Shown piece after piece: positions 7,001-9,110 of a stretch of 9,110 nt of DNA. The translations under genes were made by a program, and so were the position numbers. The stretch's first letter is position 1, and every line of letters starts with the position of its first letter. The stretch lies in NCBI GenBank assembly GCA_002254975.1, contig NJEB01000023.1, positions 1-9,110 on the forward strand, written 5' to 3'. The DNA comes from Candidatus Hecatellales archaeon ex4484_218. Its GTDB lineage: Archaea; Thermoproteota; Bathyarchaeia; Hecatellales; Hecatellaceae. A model generated the notes under the pieces. The model was not told the origin of the DNA. It ran no database searches and saw only the letters and a program-made list of their open reading frames with translations.

Positions 7001-7942
7001 ACTTTAAGAACCTTCCATTTTGCAGGTGTAAAAGAAAGAAATGTTACACTGGGTCTTCCAAGAATTATTGAGATTGTTGATGCTAGAAGAGTTCCATCAA
7101 CACCCATCATGAACGTGTACTTAACAGAGGAATATAGAAAAAGTAGGGAAAAAGCTACAAAAATAGCTCAAGAACTAGTTTACACAACTTTAGGTAATGT
7201 AGCTTCAAGTATTTACATTGATAATGTTCATCAAATGGTTGTGGCTAAAATTTCAGAAGCAACGATGAAAGAAAGAGGTTTAACACTTGAAGAGTTAAAG
7301 GAAACAATTGTTGTTCCAGGATGTAAGGTAAAAGTTTTCCAGAAAGGTTCCGTGGTAACAGTAAATATTAAACCTAAGGATCCAGCAAGTCTACCAAAAA
7401 TATTTGATAGGGTTCCCTACATTAGGGTTAAAGGTATCCCTGGTATACGTAGAGCCCTAGTAACCTATGATAATGGTGAGTGGATAATTCAAACAGACGG
7501 CTCAAACTTAGCTAAAGTTTTAAAAATTCCGGGTGTTGACCCTACAAGAACAACCACTAACAACATTCATGAAATAGCTTCAACTTTAGGAATTGAAGCT
7601 GCTAGAAATGCGATCATCCGTGAGATGAAGGGTGTATTGGATGAGCAAGGTTTAGATGTTGATATCAGACATATTATGCTTGTTGCTGATATGATGACTC
7701 TTGAAGGTGAGGTTATGCAGATTGGAAGACATGGAATTAGTGGTGAAAAGGCAAGTGTTTTAGCCAGAGCAGCTTTTGAAATAACAGTTCCAACATTGAT
7801 TGATGCAGCTGTAAAAGGTGAGGAAGACCATTTAGCTGGTGTAATGGAAAATGTTATTTGTGGACAGATGATACCTGTAGGTACAGGAACAGTTGAACTT
7901 TATATGTCAGCCACACCGCCTGAAAAATCTTCTTCAAAGTGA
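4091..7942 (+). CDS. rpoA: DNA-directed RNA polymerase largest subunit, A' and A'' fused in one chain
   Basis: A 1283-residue largest subunit, equivalent to Rpb1 without its CTD, carrying the catalytic centre. Clamp zinc ligands are C66, C69, C76 and H79, and a second group is C106, C109, C154 and C157. The metal-binding loop is NADFDGD, with D466, D468 and D470 coordinating catalytic Mg. The bridge helix starts near H808 (HAMGGREGLVDTAVRT) and has Q824 after T823. The A'-type end GEDGVD is at 861-866. An A''-type start follows at about 897 (KEYIKEQIEKVKHELPP), then the trigger loop GEPGTQMTLRTFHFAG (964-979, H976). In most archaea A' and A'' are separate genes; here the frame runs through with no methionine between about M829 and M970, so it is a true single subunit. 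A funnel-region cysteine cluster (C579, C582, C585, C590) is also present. The gene ends 4 nt before rpl30e. Confidence 0.98.
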   Translation: MALEIYEEEVAKTIKKIKFGVLSPQEIRKYSVVEIREADTYDEDGAPIASGLMDERLGTLEPRTRCKTCGNTAVRCPGHFGHIELVTPIIHVGFVKYIHEFLNIFCRECGRILLPPEKIEKYKARIEESISEIGEEPLAIYDEIKNEARKTSVCPYCMKRQNPVELNKPTSFFEHTPEGEVKPLDPSTIRARLELIQDDDLRLLGHDPKALRPEWMVLTVLPVPPVNVRPSIMLESGIRSEDDLTHKLVDIIRINRRLDEYMMEGGAPPLIFQELSDLLQYHVTTYFDNETSGIPPARHRSGRALRTLSQRLKGKEGRFRSNLSGKRVDFSARTVISPDPNLSIDEVGVPLDIAMRLTYPEVVTEWNIEEMRKLVRNGPDKYPGALYIVRPDGKRVRLEFVADREKIAENLQPHFVVERHLMDGDIVIFNRQPSLHRMSMMAHRVKVLPYKTFRLHLCVCPPYNADFDGDEMNLHVPQTEEAVTEARILMQVQDQILSPRYGGPIIGAIRDFITGAYLLTRKSTYLRKDEVCNLLSAINYEGELPEPTIKRPEPLWSGKDIFSLLLPKELNHVARASICVGCSKCKREECENDAYVVVKNGKLICGVIDRNSIGAEKSESILHRIVKEYGSEEAKKFLNSLSKLVNAYLSMKGFSYTLDELDIPDEIRKKIRKRTDEARKKINELIQQYNAGVLPRLPGQTLEDSFEIYAMNELAKARDDCGEYVDEYFGMNNSGSIMTRTGARGSSLNIGQMTACLGQQSVRGKRIVRGYKDRALSHFKPRDPSPEARGFVYSCYRDGLSPTEFFFHAMGGREGLVDTAVRTQQSGYMQRRLINALQDVKVEYDETVRVATGQIVQFKYGEDGVDPAKSDHGKAVNVQRLVERVRLVVREGKPAPKEYIKEQIEKVKHELPPLLVEELKKNLYNSNLTKEGVGLVVSTTVEDYKKAKIEPGESGGIVTAQSIGEPGTQMTLRTFHFAGVKERNVTLGLPRIIEIVDARRVPSTPIMNVYLTEEYRKSREKATKIAQELVYTTLGNVASSIYIDNVHQMVVAKISEATMKERGLTLEELKETIVVPGCKVKVFQKGSVVTVNIKPKDPASLPKIFDRVPYIRVKGIPGIRRALVTYDNGEWIIQTDGSNLAKVLKIPGVDPTRTTTNNIHEIASTLGIEAARNAIIREMKGVLDEQGLDVDIRHIMLVADMMTLEGEVMQIGRHGISGEKASVLARAAFEITVPTLIDAAVKGEEDHLAGVMENVICGQMIPVGTGTVELYMSATPPEKSSSK
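6743..6805 (+). other. A'/A'' junction of the fused RpoA
   Basis: This stretch encodes roughly residues 885-905, the linker between the end of the A' portion (GEDGVDPAKSDHGKAV upstream) and the helical start of the A'' portion. Separate archaeal A'' genes would have a stop codon, ribosome binding site and ATG around here. None is present in frame and the reading frame is uninterrupted. Confidence 0.8.
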
Positions 7943-7946
7943 AATC

Positions 7947-8252
7947 ATGGACCTTGATAAAGCAATTTTAATGGCTGTAAGAACAGGGAAGGTAAATTTT
8001 GGGTTTAAAGAAAGCATGGAGGCTTTAAGAGGGAAAAAAGCAAAACTTATTGTTTTAGCTAAAAATCTTCCTTCAGAAAAAGAGAAAATGGTAAAGCATT
8101 ATGCAAAAATAGCAGGAATACCTATACTTCAATATAATGATTCAAGTTTAGGTCTTGGAACTGTATGTGAAAAACCTTTCCCAGTTTCAGTTTTGGCTAT
8201 AAGAGACCCGGGAAGCTCAGAAATCTTAAAAATGGTGAAAAGTAAAAAATGA
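7947..8252 (+). CDS. rpl30e: Large-subunit ribosomal protein L30e
   Basis: A 101-residue protein of the L7Ae/L30e fold, matching archaeal L30e in length (about 100). It shows an N-terminal LDKAILMAVRTGKVNFGFKE helix-strand, KAKLIVLAKNLPSEKE, a helix HYAKIAGIPI, then LGLGTVCEKPFPVSVLAIRD and a closing PGSSEIL. Family members bind helix-internal loop-helix RNA in the large ribosomal subunit. The frame is open from an ATG at 7893, but that start lies deep inside rpoA and adds 18 atypical residues; MDLDKAI at 7947 matches the family start. It begins 4 nt after the rpoA stop with only a weak GTGA (7939-7942) upstream, so it probably relies on coupling to rpoA. rpl30e after the largest polymerase subunit is a conserved archaeal arrangement. 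Confidence 0.95.
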   Translation: MDLDKAILMAVRTGKVNFGFKESMEALRGKKAKLIVLAKNLPSEKEKMVKHYAKIAGIPILQYNDSSLGLGTVCEKPFPVSVLAIRDPGSSEILKMVKSKK

Positions 8253-8542
8253 CAAGCAAAATTAGGTTAACAGCAGATGAAATTCGTTATATGGCTTTGT
8301 TTGAAAGTATAACTGGTGTTGCAGCTAGAGATTGTATCATAGATAACCATTCAAACAAAATAACTTTTATTACAAACAAAAATGAAGCTGGAATTGCTGT
8401 AGGTAAAAATGGTTCTAAAATAAAGCTTTTAAGAAAAACAACCGGTAGAAACATTGAAATTATTGAGTATGCTGATAATGTTCAAGATTTTATAAAAAAT
8501 GCTTTTACTTTTATTAAAGTATATTTCAAACTTAAACCTTAA
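8249..8542 (+). CDS. nusA: Archaeal NusA-like transcription factor, shortened to one KH domain
   Basis: A 97-residue protein that opens like archaeal NusA: IRLTADEIRYMALFESITGV, then RDCIIDNHSNKITF, then AGIAVGKNGSKIKLLRK with the KH signature GKNG (G52-G55), and NIEIIEYADNVQDFIKNAF. Archaeal NusA is normally about 140 residues with two KH domains. Here the chain stops at YFKLKP, where the second KH domain should begin. Only 59 nt separate the stop from the next gene, and no continuation is visible in other frames, so this is not a simple frameshift. The start overlaps the rpl30e stop (ATGA, 8249-8252) and has GGTGA (8234-8238) 10 nt upstream. It presumably binds RNA and may act with the polymerase in elongation or termination, with a reduced RNA contact surface. 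Confidence 0.85.
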   Translation: MTSKIRLTADEIRYMALFESITGVAARDCIIDNHSNKITFITNKNEAGIAVGKNGSKIKLLRKTTGRNIEIIEYADNVQDFIKNAFTFIKVYFKLKP

Positions 8543-8546
8543 AGAA

Positions 8547-8565
8547 TATTTTTGAGAAGTTTTTA
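8547..8565 (+). terminator. Possible T-rich terminator of the polymerase operon
   Basis: Two T5 runs (8549-8553 and 8560-8564) lie within 22 nt of the nusA stop. Archaeal polymerases terminate at T-rich non-template tracts without needing a hairpin, and no hairpin is visible here. The runs are short and also resemble promoter sequence, so readthrough into the next gene is possible. Confidence 0.3.
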
Positions 8566-8566
8566 A

Positions 8567-8580
8567 GGGGAATTTTATAA
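8567..8580 (+). promoter_or_regulatory. Candidate promoter of the Nre-family gene
   Basis: GGGGAA (8567-8572), a possible BRE, precedes TTTTATAA (8573-8580). A start about 26 bp downstream of the box centre falls at about 8602, exactly on the ATG of the next gene, which suggests a leaderless transcript. The ATG at 8585 is not usable because TGA follows two codons later. Confidence 0.45.
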
Positions 8581-8601
8581 CTTTATGGTTTGATTAGGTT
8601 G

Positions 8602-9110
8602 ATGGTTGAAAACCTAAAAAATCTTAAAAATATTAGGGTTGTTTCAGGCTCAAGCTATCTTTGCTTACTTTGTAAAGCTGGAAGAATGCTTTGTGGAAAA
8701 TCTCAATGTCCAATTCTTTTAAAACTAGGTGTAATGTTAAAACATAAAAAAATTTTTGATTTAGATGTTGTTGAAGGCTCTTCTCCTCCAAGTGTTTTTG
8801 TTGGTAGGTTTGGTTATCCTAAAGTGTTTGTTGGACCTTTAATTCCACCAGTTTATGGAGACACATCCATTTATGACCTACCTGAAAATTGGGTAGGTCT
8901 TTCCATCGATGAAATCTTAAATTTTAGGTTTTCTTTGGTTTGGGGAAGATTTTCAACAAAAATTGATGAGGTAAGAAAAGGTGGAAAACTTTTAGAGCTT
9001 CTTCAAGAATTGGCTATGAGTATTACACCTGTTGATGGTGAAGCTGAACTTGCAAAAAAACCTGTTGGAACGGTTGTTTTTGACAGTCATTCTCAACCTT
9101 TTGGCCCCTC
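8602..9110 (+). CDS. nreA: Nre-family archaeal DNA repair protein, N-terminal 169 residues
   Basis: A partial gene running off the right edge. The start MVENLKNLKNIRVV is followed by a zinc-finger-like C-x2-C-x6-C-x4-C (C21, C24, C31, C36; CLLCKAGRMLCGKSQC). Next comes the highly conserved block SPPSVFVGRFGYPKVFVGPL with IPP after it (about 60-82), a DLPENWVGLSIDEIL segment, and FDSHSQPFGP at the window end. These are signatures of the Nre N-terminal domain (formerly DUF650). Nre proteins are archaeal; Haloferax NreA is linked to DNA damage tolerance and carries a C-terminal PCNA-interacting motif, which lies beyond this window. NreA versus NreB cannot be separated from this part; NreA is assumed because most archaea encode one. 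The ATG at 8602 is chosen from the promoter spacing; AGGT (8596-8599) is too close to be a good ribosome binding site. It occupies the place where rps12 usually follows nusA. Confidence 0.88.
   Translation, partial: MVENLKNLKNIRVVSGSSYLCLLCKAGRMLCGKSQCPILLKLGVMLKHKKIFDLDVVEGSSPPSVFVGRFGYPKVFVGPLIPPVYGDTSIYDLPENWVGLSIDEILNFRFSLVWGRFSTKIDEVRKGGKLLELLQELAMSITPVDGEAELAKKPVGTVVFDSHSQPFGP

Noticed and set aside
762..7942. Inteins or introns in rpoB or rpoA
   Set aside because: Archaeal polymerase genes can carry inteins, but all conserved blocks run without insertion and total lengths are normal for unsplit subunits.
7893..7946. ATG start at 7893 for L30e, overlapping rpoA by 50 nt
   Set aside because: The extra 18 residues do not resemble L30e; the ATG at 7947 gives the standard MDLDKAI start just after the rpoA stop.
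8543..8601. Frameshifted remainder of the NusA second KH domain
   Set aside because: The gap is only 59 nt and contains stops and promoter-like sequence; no GxxG-type KH segment can be read in any frame here.

Overview
The window is archaeal chromosomal DNA, AT-rich by eye, and is dominated by the core RNA polymerase operon. The archaeal assignment rests on rpoH (the small Rpb5-like subunit that Bacteria lack) directly upstream of rpoB, eukaryote-like RpoB and RpoA sequences, a ribosomal protein L30e gene, a short KH-only NusA, the archaea-specific Nre repair family, BRE/TATA promoters and GGAGG/GGTGA ribosome binding sites. RpoB is one intact chain, unlike the split B'/B'' of many methanogens and haloarchaea. 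RpoA is also one chain (A' and A'' fused), unlike most Euryarchaeota and Crenarchaeota. Together these point to a deep TACK-type lineage (Thaumarchaeota/Nitrososphaeria, Korarchaeota, Bathyarchaeota-like or a relative). The exact lineage is not resolved from this window.

Layout. On the minus strand, running off the left edge, are the first 89 residues of a phenylacetate-CoA ligase (PaaK)-type adenylate-forming enzyme, with its own BRE/TATA box and ribosome binding site. A divergent intergenic region of about 225 bp follows. It contains a perfect 8-bp inverted repeat between the two promoter areas and an unusually GC-rich patch just ahead of the polymerase operon. The plus-strand operon is rpoH - rpoB - rpoA (fused) - rpl30e - nusA. 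Gaps are 6 nt, a 1-nt overlap, 4 nt and a 4-nt overlap, so the genes are almost certainly co-transcribed and partly translationally coupled. After a 59-nt gap with T-runs and a TATA-like box comes the start of an Nre-family DNA repair gene, which runs off the right edge.

Function. RpoB and RpoA form the catalytic core (RpoA supplies the NADFDGD metal-binding loop, bridge helix and trigger loop; RpoB the hybrid-binding site). RpoH sits at the downstream-DNA jaw. L30e is a large-subunit ribosomal protein and NusA is an RNA-binding elongation/termination factor, so the operon links transcription with translation.

The main oddities are the fused RpoA with no internal start codon at the A'/A'' junction; a NusA of only 97 residues that ends after its first KH domain; the loss at that same point of the rps12/rps7 genes that usually follow nusA in archaea; and a glutamine in the RpoA bridge helix where yeast Rpb1 has alanine. 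I found no CRISPR array, insertion sequence, intein or tRNA, and no clearly new multi-gene system.
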